Numbered from the stretch's first letter, positions 20,203 to 28,944 are shown. The stretch: DNA of 50,029 nt from Bacteroidota bacterium (GCA_020852855.1 JADZAA010000104.1:1-50029); one strand, 5' to 3'. The notes: a model not told the origin generated them from the letters alone. Program-made: numbers and translations.

Positions 20203-20210
20203 CAAAAATA
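20203..20210 (-). promoter_or_regulatory. Bacteroidota-type -7 element (TATTTTTG on minus strand) for MCP operon
   Basis: Plus strand CAAAAATA 117 bp upstream of the MCP start. Confidence 0.4.
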
Positions 20211-20334
20211 CGGCAAGTTGGAAGATATTGTACATTTTTTTTATCAAGCAGATTAGATTATGGCTTACAGTCATATTTCATCATATCATCTCTAAAAAAA
20301 GGTATTCAATTACTTTTATTGTTAAAATTATGCT

Positions 20335-20342
20335 TATATTTG
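20335..20342 (+). promoter_or_regulatory. Bacteroidota-type -7 element TATATTTG
   Basis: TAnnTTTG 42 bp upstream of the standalone DUF2249 ATG. Confidence 0.5.
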
Positions 20343-20383
20343 TACCATAATGTTCGTTTTGTTCATCAATTTTTGATTGCATT

Positions 20384-20623
20384 ATGGAAACCAATGCGGA
20401 AAACATACTAAATGTAACCTTGATAGAGCCAAGGTTCAAACATTCCACTATTTTTGCCCGCTTCGACGAATTGAACGGTGGAGAAAGTCTGACTATTCAT
20501 AACGACCACGACCCTAAGTCGCTATATTATCAATTGCTTGCAGAGCGCGGCGATATTTTCGCTTGGGAATATCTTGAGCAAGGCCCCGAATGGTGGAAAG
20601 TGAAAATCAGCAAGAATAAATAA
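20384..20623 (+). CDS. Standalone DUF2249 domain protein
   Basis: 79 aa; NVTLIEPRFKHSTIFARFDELNGGESLTIHNDHDPKSLYYQLLAERGDIFAWEYLEQGPEWWKVKISK. Confidence 0.85.
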   Translation: METNAENILNVTLIEPRFKHSTIFARFDELNGGESLTIHNDHDPKSLYYQLLAERGDIFAWEYLEQGPEWWKVKISKNK

Positions 20624-20684
20624 AAAACAGAATCGTTTATAAACAAAAAAAACGATTCATTTACCAACTAACTCCAATTACCCG

Positions 20685-21638
20685 ATGGAAACAGCCACAG
20701 AGAACATCTTGAATGTAACCTTGATTGAACCAAGGTTCAAGCATCCCACAATTTTCTCCCGTTTTGACGAATTGAACGAAGGCGAAAGTTTGACCATTCA
20801 TAACGACCACGACCCTAAGCCGCTATATTATCAATTATTAGGCGAGCGCGGCGATATTTTCACTTGGGAATATCTTGAGCAAGGCCCCGAATGGTGGAAA
20901 GTAAAAATCAGCAAGCGCGTAATGGGCGCAGGCGGAGAAACTCTCGGAGAAATTGCCGCCAAAGATGTGCGCAAAGCACAAATCTTCAAAAAATACGGAA
21001 TAGACTTTTGTTGCGGCGGCAAAAAAACGGTAAAAGAAGCGTGTGCCGAAAAAGGTTTGGACGTAAAAACAGTAGAAGAAGAATTGCAAAAAGCCGATAA
21101 AGTCGAAAATGCACGTCCCTTGCCTTATAATGAATGGGAACTCGATTTTCTTGCCGACTATATCGTTAATATGCACCATGCATATCTCAAGAAAAATCTT
21201 CCCGATATTAAAGCGTATGCCTACAAGGTGATGCGAGTACATGGAGCGAATCATCCGGAATTGCTGAAAGTATATCAATTAACGGAAGATATAAGCTCCG
21301 AATTGACTGCACACATGCAAAAAGAGGAACATATTCTGTTTCCGTTTATCAAGCATTTGACATCTGTAAAAAACGGTACGCAAAAGCTTGAGCGAGGTGC
21401 GTTCGGAAGTGTGCAAAACCCGGTTTCCATGATGGAACATGAGCATAAAATGGTGGGCGATTATTTAGATGAGTTGCGCCAATGCACCAACGAATATACG
21501 TTGCCTCCCGATGCTTGCGCCAGCTACAGCCTGCTTTATAGAATGCTCGACGAAATGGAGGACGACGTGCATTTGCATATTCATTTAGAAAACAACATAC
21601 TTTTTCCCAAAGCCGTTAAATTGGAAAAAGAGTTGTAG
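20685..21638 (+). CDS. ric: DUF2249 fused to iron-sulfur cluster repair di-iron protein (RIC/ScdA/YtfE-like)
   Basis: N-terminal DUF2249 copy, then GEIAAKDVRKAQIFKKYGIDFCCGGKKTVKEAC (ScdA_N) and hemerythrin-like HHAYLKKNLPDI...HMQKEEHILFPFI...MMEHEHKMVGDYLDELR...HLHIHLENNILFPKA. Confidence 0.93.
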   Translation: METATENILNVTLIEPRFKHPTIFSRFDELNEGESLTIHNDHDPKPLYYQLLGERGDIFTWEYLEQGPEWWKVKISKRVMGAGGETLGEIAAKDVRKAQIFKKYGIDFCCGGKKTVKEACAEKGLDVKTVEEELQKADKVENARPLPYNEWELDFLADYIVNMHHAYLKKNLPDIKAYAYKVMRVHGANHPELLKVYQLTEDISSELTAHMQKEEHILFPFIKHLTSVKNGTQKLERGAFGSVQNPVSMMEHEHKMVGDYLDELRQCTNEYTLPPDACASYSLLYRMLDEMEDDVHLHIHLENNILFPKAVKLEKEL

Positions 21639-21700
21639 CAACTGCGCCGACATAGGCACACATTGACTCTGCCGGATTCAAGTTGTTCTTTATTGATGAG

Positions 21701-21740
21701 AGCGCGTTAGAATTACCGATTAGCGCGCTTTTATCTTTAT
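21701..21740 (+). terminator. Probable rho-independent terminator after ric
   Basis: AGCGCGTTA gaattaccgat... TAGCGCGCT followed by TTTATCTTTATT; 9-bp stem with one G-U. Confidence 0.6.
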
Positions 21741-21795
21741 TGAATAATTTTTCTGAAAATCAAACGTATTTCCGAATAGAACCTTTAACTGCGTA

Positions 21796-21803
21796 TATTT
21801 TTG
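21796..21803 (+). promoter_or_regulatory. Bacteroidota-type -7 element TATTTTTG
   Basis: TAnnTTTG 21 bp upstream of the cupin start. Confidence 0.5.
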
Positions 21804-21823
21804 CAATTCTTAAACTATGACTT

Positions 21824-22156
21824 ATGGAAGGTTATATTGGCAGAACCGAATGGAAAGAAGGAAGAGTAAAAAACTTTTTCGGTAAGGATTTGCTGTCTTT
21901 GGATAATGGATCGGTGAAATTAGTAAGGGTTGTTTCGCAGGCCATATATCCCGAACACATTCACCCCGACAGAACAGAATATGTTTATGTACTTAAAGGC
22001 TTCCCGAATTTTCAGATAGACCAAGAGGAGTTTTCGGCAAAGCCCGATGAATTCTACGTCTTTCCGTCAAAGGTGAAGCACGCAATTCGCAATTATTGCG
22101 ACAGCGAATGTCTGTTATTGGTTGGAAATATCAAAGATATTGACACCGGCTTATGA
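21824..22156 (+). CDS. Small cupin-domain protein
   Basis: 110 aa; IYPEHIHPDRTEYVYVLKGFPNFQIDQEEFSAKPDEFYVFPSKVKHAIRN cupin motifs. Confidence 0.85.
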   Translation: MEGYIGRTEWKEGRVKNFFGKDLLSLDNGSVKLVRVVSQAIYPEHIHPDRTEYVYVLKGFPNFQIDQEEFSAKPDEFYVFPSKVKHAIRNYCDSECLLLVGNIKDIDTGL

Positions 22157-22965
22157 ATACTACCATTAACTCCGACACAAAAATTGCAGATATTCTTAGG
22201 TCGCATCCCGATGCATTGGAAGCAATAATAAGTATTTCGCCTAAATTTAATAAGCTTCGCAATCCATTATTAAGACGACTTATGGCTTCCCGAACGTCAA
22301 TAAGCATGGCAAGCAAAATCGGCGGATGTTCGGCAAATGATTTTTTCGACAAATTACAGCCGCTTGGATTTATTATTGACAGAACTATTGCGGCTGACGA
22401 CATGTCCGCACCGAGTACGGTGCCCGAGTTTCTAATTAATATTTCGGCCGATGACATTGTAGAATTAGACGTTCGCGAAATATTGGAATCCGGCAAGGAT
22501 CCGTTTAACTTAATACTTGAACACATCAAGCGTCTGAAAGCAAAACAAGTTCTAAAACTTATAAATAGCTTCGAGCCTATTCCGCTTATTCAATTATTGG
22601 AAAAAAAAGGATATAAAACATATTCGGAAGTCGTTAATGCAGATTTGGTTTTTACATATTTCTTTAACAGCGAACAAATTCCGGCTTATGAACAAGAACG
22701 GCTCGGCTCCGACGAGGATTGGGACGGCATTTCAGATAGGTTCAAGGACAAAATTGTAACAATTGATGTTCGGGCTTTGGAGATGCCGCTTCCGATGCTT
22801 ACGATTCTCGATTCATTAGAAAATCTGCCCGACGGGAAGGCACTTTACGTATATCACAAGCGCATACCTGTTTTTCTTTTGCCGGAATTGCAAGAGCGCA
22901 AATTTGAATACAGGATTAAAGAAATCAGCGACAGCGAAGTTCACCTTTTAATTTTCAAGCCTTAA
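22153..22965 (+). CDS. DUF1858-DUF2249 two-domain protein
   Basis: N-terminal TKIADILRSHPDALEAIISISPKFNKLRNPLLRRLMASRTSISMASKIGGC (DUF1858 / ScdA-N like) and C-terminal VTIDVRALEMPLPMLTILDSLENLPDGKALYVYHKRIPVFLLPELQERKFEYRI (DUF2249). ATGA overlap with cupin. Confidence 0.75.
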   Translation: MNTTINSDTKIADILRSHPDALEAIISISPKFNKLRNPLLRRLMASRTSISMASKIGGCSANDFFDKLQPLGFIIDRTIAADDMSAPSTVPEFLINISADDIVELDVREILESGKDPFNLILEHIKRLKAKQVLKLINSFEPIPLIQLLEKKGYKTYSEVVNADLVFTYFFNSEQIPAYEQERLGSDEDWDGISDRFKDKIVTIDVRALEMPLPMLTILDSLENLPDGKALYVYHKRIPVFLLPELQERKFEYRIKEISDSEVHLLIFKP

Positions 22966-24261
22966 ATGTTTGCGCCCTCTCTAAATTCAGATGCTGTAAA
23001 AACAACTTCTTACAAGGTTGTTTTGCCGTTTTATTTATATGCCTCTTTCTCGTTCCTAATCGCAACTATTTTCTTATTTGCTTCGAGCGAGGCTTTTCTG
23101 AATCATTACTTCCATCCACAAATTTTAGCCATCACGCATATAATGGCTTTGGGATGGGCTACAATGATTATTATCGGTGCCGGACATCAGCTTGTTCCGG
23201 TGCTTATCGAGGGAAAACTTTACAGCAATAAACTCGCTTACGCTTCTTTTGCACTTGCCGCCGTTGGAATACCCCTGCTTGTTCACGGATTTTATTTTTT
23301 CGATATGAACATGCCCGCAAAATGGGGCGGGCGATTTGTCGTATTTGCAATAATCGCTTATTTCATAAATGTTGTTGCAAGCGCGGCGGAAAGCAAAAGG
23401 AAAAATGTTCATTCGGTGTTTGTAATTACCGCGACGGCTTGGCTTCTCATTACTGCATTATTAGGCTTAGCATTAGTTTATAACTTTACTTACGATTTAT
23501 TGCCGCAAAATTCTTTTCATTATTTTTCAGTTCATGCACATATAGGAATAATCGGCTGGTTTCTCCTGCTGGTTATAGGAGTTGCTTCGCGTTTAATACC
23601 TATGTTTTTAATCTCAAAATATACAAATGTGCGATTGCTTTGGTTAATATTCGCATTAATTAACGGCGCATTATTATCTTATATTGTCATATTTTTTATT
23701 TTCCCAAATACAATATCGGCTTTTGTTTCCGTCGGTATGGTATTGGCCGCAGCCGTTTTATTTATTTTTTATTGTCACCAAGCCTATAAGCAACGATTGC
23801 GCCGGCAAGTAGATGAGCAAGTACGAATATCGTTGCTGTCGGCTTTTATGCTCCTGCTCCCGATTATTTTATTATTCGTAATTATTGCTTTGTCGTTTGC
23901 CGCATCAGGAGTGAAAAGCAATCTTATACTCGGCTACGGTTTTGTCGTTTTCTTTGGCTGGCTAACCGCTGTTATTCTCGGAATGACATTTAAAACTATG
24001 CCCTTTATCGTATGGAATAAAGTATACCGCCAACGCTCGGCCGCCGGCAAAACTCCGAACCCGAAGGATTTATTCGATAATTTAATTTTTAAGATAATGG
24101 GGGTTTTATATCTTGTCGGATTTACTCTGTTTACTTTCGGTATAATGGATTCGCAAATAATTTTTCTGAAATCGGGATCTGTTTTTTTAATATCCACATC
24201 GGTTCTGTATAATTGGAATGTCCTGAAAGTGTTTAATCATAAAGCCGTAACAATGCCATGA
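22966..24261 (+). CDS. Polytopic membrane protein, NnrS-like / cytochrome oxidase subunit I-like
   Basis: 431 aa, about 12 hydrophobic segments; LNHYFHPQILAITHIMALGWATMIIIGAGHQLVPVLIEGKLYS and HYFSVHAHIGIIGWFLLLVIGVASRLIPMFLIS carry conserved-looking His in TM segments. Confidence 0.6.
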   Translation: MFAPSLNSDAVKTTSYKVVLPFYLYASFSFLIATIFLFASSEAFLNHYFHPQILAITHIMALGWATMIIIGAGHQLVPVLIEGKLYSNKLAYASFALAAVGIPLLVHGFYFFDMNMPAKWGGRFVVFAIIAYFINVVASAAESKRKNVHSVFVITATAWLLITALLGLALVYNFTYDLLPQNSFHYFSVHAHIGIIGWFLLLVIGVASRLIPMFLISKYTNVRLLWLIFALINGALLSYIVIFFIFPNTISAFVSVGMVLAAAVLFIFYCHQAYKQRLRRQVDEQVRISLLSAFMLLLPIILLFVIIALSFAASGVKSNLILGYGFVVFFGWLTAVILGMTFKTMPFIVWNKVYRQRSAAGKTPNPKDLFDNLIFKIMGVLYLVGFTLFTFGIMDSQIIFLKSGSVFLISTSVLYNWNVLKVFNHKAVTMP

Positions 24262-24584
24262 ACATAGTGTCTAATGACGATACTAAATGTACCGCAGCTA
24301 TCACAAGCCTGAAAGAGGTGATTGACCCTGAAATAGGCCTGAACATAGTTGATTTGGGCCTGATTTATGCGGTAAATTTTATGGAAGAGGAAAAGCGAAT
24401 TATTTGTGTTATGACTTTAACAACCGAATATTGTCCGATGGGCGAATCCATTGTAGATAATACTCGCCAGGCATTACAGTCGTCATTTTCGGATTTCGGC
24501 ACAATAGAAGTTAATTTAACCTTTGACCCACATTGGAGCTATTCAATGATTTCGGAAGAAGGCAGAAAATTTTTAGGAAGATGA
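24258..24584 (+). CDS. DUF59 / SufT-like protein (second copy in window)
   Basis: 108 aa; VIDPEIGLNIVDLGLIYAVNF...CVMTLTTEYCPMGESIVDNTRQAL...VNLTFDPHWSYSMISEEGRKFLGR; ATGA overlap with upstream gene. Confidence 0.85.
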   Translation: MNIVSNDDTKCTAAITSLKEVIDPEIGLNIVDLGLIYAVNFMEEEKRIICVMTLTTEYCPMGESIVDNTRQALQSSFSDFGTIEVNLTFDPHWSYSMISEEGRKFLGR

Positions 24585-24588
24585 GAAT

Positions 24589-25014
24589 ATGCTTAGCTTA
24601 ACTTGCAAGGCCTCTATAAAAGCAATGATTTATCTTAGCTCAAAAACGGAGGCAGAAAAAAAACCAAGCGTCATTGAAATTGCAGAGTTCATTAATGAGA
24701 ATGAACATACAGTCGGCAAACTCTTGCAGAAATTAGTGAAAAAAAAGATTATCAACAGCTCAAAAGGACCAAACGGAGGCTTCTACATAACGGAAACACA
24801 AAAAAATCAGCAGCTTATAAATATTATTTATGCCATAGACGGCAATGATGTTTTTGAACAATGCGGCTTGGGGTTGCGTAAATGTAACGATACCAGACCA
24901 TGCCCTTTTCACAACGACTTTAAACCCGTGCGAGAATTATTCAGAAAAGTATGCATAGAAAAACATATCAGCGATTTATCCGAAAATATGGTATATTCAA
25001 CATTCAAGTGTTGA
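24589..25014 (+). CDS. Rrf2-family transcriptional regulator with putative Fe-S cysteines
   Basis: 141 aa; KASIKAMIYLSSKTEAEKKPSVIEIAEFINENEHTVGKLLQKLVKKKIINSSKGPNGGFYI and CGLGLRKCNDTRPCPFH cysteine triad. Confidence 0.9.
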   Translation: MLSLTCKASIKAMIYLSSKTEAEKKPSVIEIAEFINENEHTVGKLLQKLVKKKIINSSKGPNGGFYITETQKNQQLINIIYAIDGNDVFEQCGLGLRKCNDTRPCPFHNDFKPVRELFRKVCIEKHISDLSENMVYSTFKC

Positions 25015-25051
25015 GAATACCCGGCTGTGAATTTAAGCGTCAAAAAACTCA

Positions 25052-25059
25052 TATTTTTG
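25052..25059 (+). promoter_or_regulatory. Bacteroidota-type -7 element TATTTTTG
   Basis: TAnnTTTG 54 bp upstream of the prolyl oligopeptidase start. Confidence 0.45.
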
Positions 25060-25112
25060 CATTAAAATCATATCGGCCATAGCCGACATTTTCTAATTTA
25101 CGGGATACGTCA

Positions 25113-27221
25113 ATGAAATTCGCCAGCATCCCGCTTCTGTTGCTTCTATCTATGCAATTCCTTGCCGCCCAACCGACTAACAAAACAGCCGAAAAATCTG
25201 TCGAAAAATTTCAACCGCCCGTAACTAATAGAAAGCCTATAGTTGAAACTTTGTTCGGGCATACTCTTACAGATAATTATCGTTGGTTAGAAGACAAAAC
25301 AAGCCCGGAAGTTCGTGAATGGACGCAACGGCAACATCAAGCTACCATAGATTATCTCGCTGTTGCTGCTCCGATAATTCCGGGTATGAAGGAGCGCATT
25401 ATTGACGAGATTGACCGCGATGTTCGCTCATTACCGTTTTTTCGCAGAAAGAAAGAATTTTTCTATGCCCGTAAGAAGGGTGAAAAACAACTTAAACTTT
25501 ATATTAATGAAAGTGGAATTCCGCGCTTGTTATTCGACCCGACCGTGCTGGACGCTACCGGAAAGACAGCAATTTCGGGACTTGATTTCACTCGTTCTGC
25601 CGATCGTGTAGCCGTTTCCGTTCAAATTAAAGGAGCGGAAATAAACACTTGTTATATTGTTGATGTAAATTCCGGCAAGGTTTTGGGCGAACCGCTTAAT
25701 AATATATTCAGTTTCAGCTGGACTTTCGACGAACAGCACGCCTACATCACGATTCGCAACAAAGAGGATATCGCCGCACAAAAACCGCTGAAAACATATC
25801 GCTGGAAAATCGGAACGCTGCAAAACGAAGCAGAATTTCTAATTGCGCCGGATGATGCAAAAGACAACGCTTATGTGTTTGATACCGACGACGAAGACGC
25901 TCACGACAACTATACTTTTTACGGAAAAGGAGATTTTTATTCAGGTACATTTCAAATAAGGAAGATAGGAACAACCGATAAATTAAGTACCGTATACTCA
26001 AGCGATAAGTATCGTGCCACGCCCTCGTATCATAAAGGCAAATTTTATTTTTATACCAATCACGAAGCACCGAACTTTAAGCTAATGACGGTAGAAGCGT
26101 CAAATCCGGAATTTTCAAATTGGAAGACGCTTATTCCCGAAAATGAAACTGTACTTGAAGAATATGAATTTACCTCCGACTACATTATTGTGCGCGATAA
26201 AAAAGACGTTATAAGCCGGCTATTTGCATACGACTACAACGGTAACAGGTTGCGGCAAATAGAGTTGCCAGAAATAGGAAATGTATTGTCAATGTCCTGT
26301 AACAAGCAGTCAAATACGCTGTACGTAACCATTTCGACGTTTACCGCGCCGACAAAACTTTACGCATTGGACGGCAAAACGCTGGCGTGGCGATTCGTAT
26401 ATTCCGAGCCGACAACTCTTGATTGTTCAAACATCGAATCACGCATAGTATTTTACACCGCAAAAGACGGCAAGCGTATTCCAATGTTCATTCATTTTAA
26501 AAAGGGGTTGAAGCAAGACGGTTCAAACCCCGCATTGTTAAACGGTTACGGCGGATTTAATATTGGAATTACACCTGGATTTATCGGAATGTCGTCTATA
26601 TTAATTCAGCGCGGTTTTGTCGTGGCAACCGCAGGCATACGCGGCGGCGACGAATATGGCGAAACGTGGCATCACGAAGGAATGCTTGATAAAAAGCAAA
26701 ATGTTTTTGACGATTATGTTGCAGCGGCGGAATATCTTATTCGCGAAGGTTATACAAAGCCGGAAAAACTCGTTGCTTCGGGGCGCAGCAACGGCGGATT
26801 GTTAATGGGTGCAATAGCAACGCAGAGACCTGAATTATTTCGCGCAATAGTGTGCGGCGTACCGTTGCTCGATATGTTACGCTATCATAAATTTTTGATT
26901 GCGCGTTATTGGATTCCGGAATACGGCAATCCGGACAAAGCCGATGATTTTGAATACCTTATGAAGTACTCGCCTTATCAGAACATTCAATCCGATGTAA
27001 ATTATCCGTCAATGTTTGTATTCGCCGGTGAAAACGATACGCGAGTGGACCCGCTTCATGCCAAAAAATTCGTTGCAGCTCTGCAAAATCGCTCTGCCCA
27101 GAAAAACGCGATAATGCTATACATGGAATTTGACAGTGGACACGGATCCGGAAAATCGGTAGAAAAGCAGGCGGAAGACATTGAGATTCAATATAGATTC
27201 ATAATATCCAATACTCTATAA
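25113..27221 (+). CDS. Prolyl oligopeptidase family serine peptidase (S9A), exported
   Basis: 702 aa with signal peptide; PIVETLFGHTLTDNYRWLED, GRSNGGLLMGA nucleophile, FAGENDTRVDPLHAKKF, FDSGHGSGKS. Confidence 0.95.
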   Translation: MKFASIPLLLLLSMQFLAAQPTNKTAEKSVEKFQPPVTNRKPIVETLFGHTLTDNYRWLEDKTSPEVREWTQRQHQATIDYLAVAAPIIPGMKERIIDEIDRDVRSLPFFRRKKEFFYARKKGEKQLKLYINESGIPRLLFDPTVLDATGKTAISGLDFTRSADRVAVSVQIKGAEINTCYIVDVNSGKVLGEPLNNIFSFSWTFDEQHAYITIRNKEDIAAQKPLKTYRWKIGTLQNEAEFLIAPDDAKDNAYVFDTDDEDAHDNYTFYGKGDFYSGTFQIRKIGTTDKLSTVYSSDKYRATPSYHKGKFYFYTNHEAPNFKLMTVEASNPEFSNWKTLIPENETVLEEYEFTSDYIIVRDKKDVISRLFAYDYNGNRLRQIELPEIGNVLSMSCNKQSNTLYVTISTFTAPTKLYALDGKTLAWRFVYSEPTTLDCSNIESRIVFYTAKDGKRIPMFIHFKKGLKQDGSNPALLNGYGGFNIGITPGFIGMSSILIQRGFVVATAGIRGGDEYGETWHHEGMLDKKQNVFDDYVAAAEYLIREGYTKPEKLVASGRSNGGLLMGAIATQRPELFRAIVCGVPLLDMLRYHKFLIARYWIPEYGNPDKADDFEYLMKYSPYQNIQSDVNYPSMFVFAGENDTRVDPLHAKKFVAALQNRSAQKNAIMLYMEFDSGHGSGKSVEKQAEDIEIQYRFIISNTL

Positions 27222-27276
27222 ACTGTTGAACAACAATCATATAAGCCATATTCACAGAACAGTTTAGCTTACAATT

Positions 27277-28407
27277 ATGATTTCATTTTGGGAACAGGAC
27301 GCGTGTTTCGAAACCGATTGCATAATTATCGGTTCCGGTATAATTGGTTTATCAACAGCTATCGAGTTAAAACAGCAACGACCGCGAGCACGCATAGTCG
27401 TATTCGAACGCGGTCTTTTCGGCGAAGGTGCAAGTACAAAAAATGCAGGATTTGCTTGTGTGGGAAGTTTATCGGAAATTGCGTCCGATATTGACCGTTA
27501 TGGCTCTGATGCCGCATTTTCACTTGTCGAACAAAGATGGCGTGGTCTTTCCATATTACGTAAGCGATTGGGCGATACGGCTATAGAATTTGAGCAATTT
27601 GGCGGATACGAGCTTTTATTTGAAAGTAATTTTACCTCTGTTATAAATCGGCTTGATGAAGTCAATGCCCTGATTTTCGATATTTTTCGCCGCCCTCTTT
27701 TTTCTGCGGTGCCGCAACGTATACAAGACTTTGGCTTTGCCGGAATGCGCGACTTATTATTTAACCCGCTTGAAGGCCAAATCCATTCTGGAAAAATGAT
27801 ACTTTCATTGCGTAATTTTGCCTTGAGTATTGGTGTTGAAATTCTATCCGGAGCAAGCGTAACAGATATAACCGAACACAACAACCGCGTAATTGCCGAA
27901 ATCTGCGTATCGAGCGAGAGGTTGAAATTTACTGCTAACAGTGCCGCCGTATGTACGAACGGTTATCTTAAAAACATTTTACCTAAAATAGATATTTCTC
28001 CCGGGCGAGGTCAGGTTATATTAACCGAGCCTATTGACAAATTGCCGTTTCACGGCGCATTCCATTTTGACGAAGGCTTCTATTATTTCCGTAATGTAGG
28101 CAACAGAGTGTTGTTTGGCGGAGGTAGAAATTTAGATTTTGATGGCGAAAGGACGGAGTGTTTCGGGTTAAGCGAAACTATTCAAACGGCACTCGAACAA
28201 TACTTAAGCGAAATTATACTGCCTCAACATAGAGTTGGTATCGCTTCTCGTTGGTCAGGAATAATGGGTTTCTCCCGGAATAAGTTGCCAATTACGGAGC
28301 ATTACTCACCGCGCATTGTCGTGGGGTTTGGTTGCAACGGCATGGGGGTTGCCTTGGGAAGTATTATAGGCAATGATGTTGCCGAATTACTTGCAAATAT
28401 AGAATAA
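27277..28407 (+). CDS. NAD(P)/FAD-dependent oxidoreductase (DAO/DadA-like)
   Basis: 376 aa; DCIIIGSGIIGLSTAIELKQQRP Rossmann, STKNAGFACVGS, RWSGIMGFSRNKLPITE. Confidence 0.88.
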   Translation: MISFWEQDACFETDCIIIGSGIIGLSTAIELKQQRPRARIVVFERGLFGEGASTKNAGFACVGSLSEIASDIDRYGSDAAFSLVEQRWRGLSILRKRLGDTAIEFEQFGGYELLFESNFTSVINRLDEVNALIFDIFRRPLFSAVPQRIQDFGFAGMRDLLFNPLEGQIHSGKMILSLRNFALSIGVEILSGASVTDITEHNNRVIAEICVSSERLKFTANSAAVCTNGYLKNILPKIDISPGRGQVILTEPIDKLPFHGAFHFDEGFYYFRNVGNRVLFGGGRNLDFDGERTECFGLSETIQTALEQYLSEIILPQHRVGIASRWSGIMGFSRNKLPITEHYSPRIVVGFGCNGMGVALGSIIGNDVAELLANIE

Positions 28408-28422
28408 AAAGTAATTTTACAT

Positions 28423-28905
28423 CTATTCGCCTCGCCGCATTTCACGTTTCATTTCTTCGCGTTTAATAAACTCGCGTTTATCATATTCTTTGCGCCCTTT
28501 TGCCACCGCTAATTCTACTTTTGCAATTCCATGCGTAAAGTATATAGAAAGCGGAATTATAGTTAATCCTTGTTGTTCGGCATAGCGTTTCAGTTGAATT
28601 AGCTCACGTTTATGCAATAATAATTTCCTCTTCCGCTTCGGGATGTGGTTTTCTCGATTTCCGAACGCATATTCTTGTATATGTAGATTTATAAGTATAA
28701 GTTCCAAAGAATACTTCGGTTCAAAGGTTGCGTATCCGTCCTCTATATTACATTTTTTTGCCCGTAAAGACTTTACTTCTGTTCCTGTTAAAACAATACC
28801 TGCCTCGTATCTGTCAAGAATTTCATAATTATGCCGTGCCTTTTTATTAACGGCCACCATTAATTTATCCTCTTTACCGGCTCGTTTTTCGGTTTTTTCT
28901 TTCAT
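28423..28905 (-). CDS. smpB: SsrA-binding protein SmpB
   Basis: NKKARHNYEILDRYEAGIVLTGTEVKSLRAKKCNIEDGYATFE...LLLHKRELIQLKRYAEQQGLTIIPLSIYFTHGIAKVELAVAKGRKEYDKRE. Start may be the MVAVNKK Met at 28860. Confidence 0.96.
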   Translation of the reverse strand: MKEKTEKRAGKEDKLMVAVNKKARHNYEILDRYEAGIVLTGTEVKSLRAKKCNIEDGYATFEPKYSLELILINLHIQEYAFGNRENHIPKRKRKLLLHKRELIQLKRYAEQQGLTIIPLSIYFTHGIAKVELAVAKGRKEYDKREFIKREEMKREMRRGE

Positions 28906-28944
28906 ATTGTTTCCTGCTGTAATTTTTAAGCGAGTATATATCTA

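Noticed and set aside
20630-20658. Rho-independent terminator between the two DUF2249 genes
   Set aside because: Stem is AT-rich and lacks a following T-tract; kept only as a possible processing or regulatory hairpin.
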